NCBI RefSeq assembly: GCF_000972385.1
Contig: NZ_JXTE01000048.1
Coordinates: 6,064 to 70,063 of the forward strand
Direction: 5' to 3'
DNA length: 64,000 nt
Origin: Streptomyces sp. WM6386
GTDB taxonomy: Bacteria > Actinomycetota > Actinomycetes > Streptomycetales > Streptomycetaceae
The position numbers were made by a program, and so were the translations under genes. Shown here in pieces: positions 63,975-64,000 of the stretch. Position 1 is the stretch's first letter. Every line of letters begins with the position of its first letter. The notes beneath the pieces are model-generated. The model did no database searches. It saw only the letters and a list, made by a program, of their open reading frames with translations, and had not been told where the DNA came from.

Positions 63975-64000
63975 CCGAACCCACCAGCCCGCCCCCGCCC

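Noticed and set aside
1..64000. tRNA, rRNA or CRISPR arrays
   Set aside because: No cloverleaf with CCA-type end, rRNA-like sequence or regularly spaced short repeats was noticed.

Overview
The window is about 72% G+C with strong third-position GC bias, GTG and TTG starts, 4-base ATGA/GTGA gene overlaps, ECF sigma factors and the afsQ1/afsQ2/sigQ locus. It is a Streptomyces chromosome segment. From memory, the order accA2 - deoR - lpdA - punA - mutase - deoC ... sigQ/afsQ1/afsQ2 ... add ... deoA - cdd - ABC - bmpA matches the core region around SCO4884-SCO4921 of S. coelicolor, read in the opposite direction.

Layout. 1-7.6 kb: end of acyl-CoA carboxylase, TetR and DeoR regulators, a quinone dehydrogenase, purine nucleoside phosphorylase and a phosphosugar mutase. 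7.7-11.4 kb: a PIG-V-like membrane glycosyltransferase and two PH-domain membrane proteins. 11.5-14.9 kb: deoC with two aldehyde dehydrogenase genes, the second lacking its catalytic half. 15.6-32.8 kb: a biosynthetic island. 33-39.4 kb: P-loop kinase, sigQ, afsQ1-afsQ2-lipoprotein, VanZ and PspC proteins. 39.5-41.6 kb: adenosine deaminase and a hydrolase. 41.7-48.6 kb: a six-gene, translationally coupled, probably zinc-regulated 'anchored repeat' ABC transporter operon preceded by a Zur-box-like site. 48.5-53.5 kb: LysR/MFS pair, sigma factor, STAS protein, AEC transporter. 53.5-62 kb: nucleoside salvage and import (deoA, cdd, two permeases, ATPase, two BmpA-type lipoproteins). 62.2-63.5 kb: an M20 amidohydrolase.

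Two systems stand out. (1) A 12-bp palindrome, CTACGCGCGTAG, or its variant TAACGCGCGTAG, lies just upstream of punA, deoC, add, the ABC ATPase and both bmpA genes. It defines a nucleoside uptake and catabolism regulon: import, then deamination and phosphorolysis, then phosphopentomutase, deoC and aldehyde oxidation. No obvious cognate regulator is encoded in the window. (2) The island encodes an acyl carrier protein, a CoA mutase catalytic subunit, a crotonyl-CoA carboxylase/reductase, an AsnB amidotransferase, an AurF-type diiron N-oxygenase, stand-alone adenylation enzymes reading as Val and Pro-like, two condensation domains, two PCPs and one thioesterase. This parts list fits an N-hydroxy-alkylsuccinamoyl-dipeptide of the actinonin/matlystatin hydroxamate metalloprotease-inhibitor type. 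It also shows unusual evolution: both condensation proteins carry gutted adenylation domains, and the ccr/adenylation gene junction is triplicated in tandem, creating two 46-47-residue coupled ORFs.
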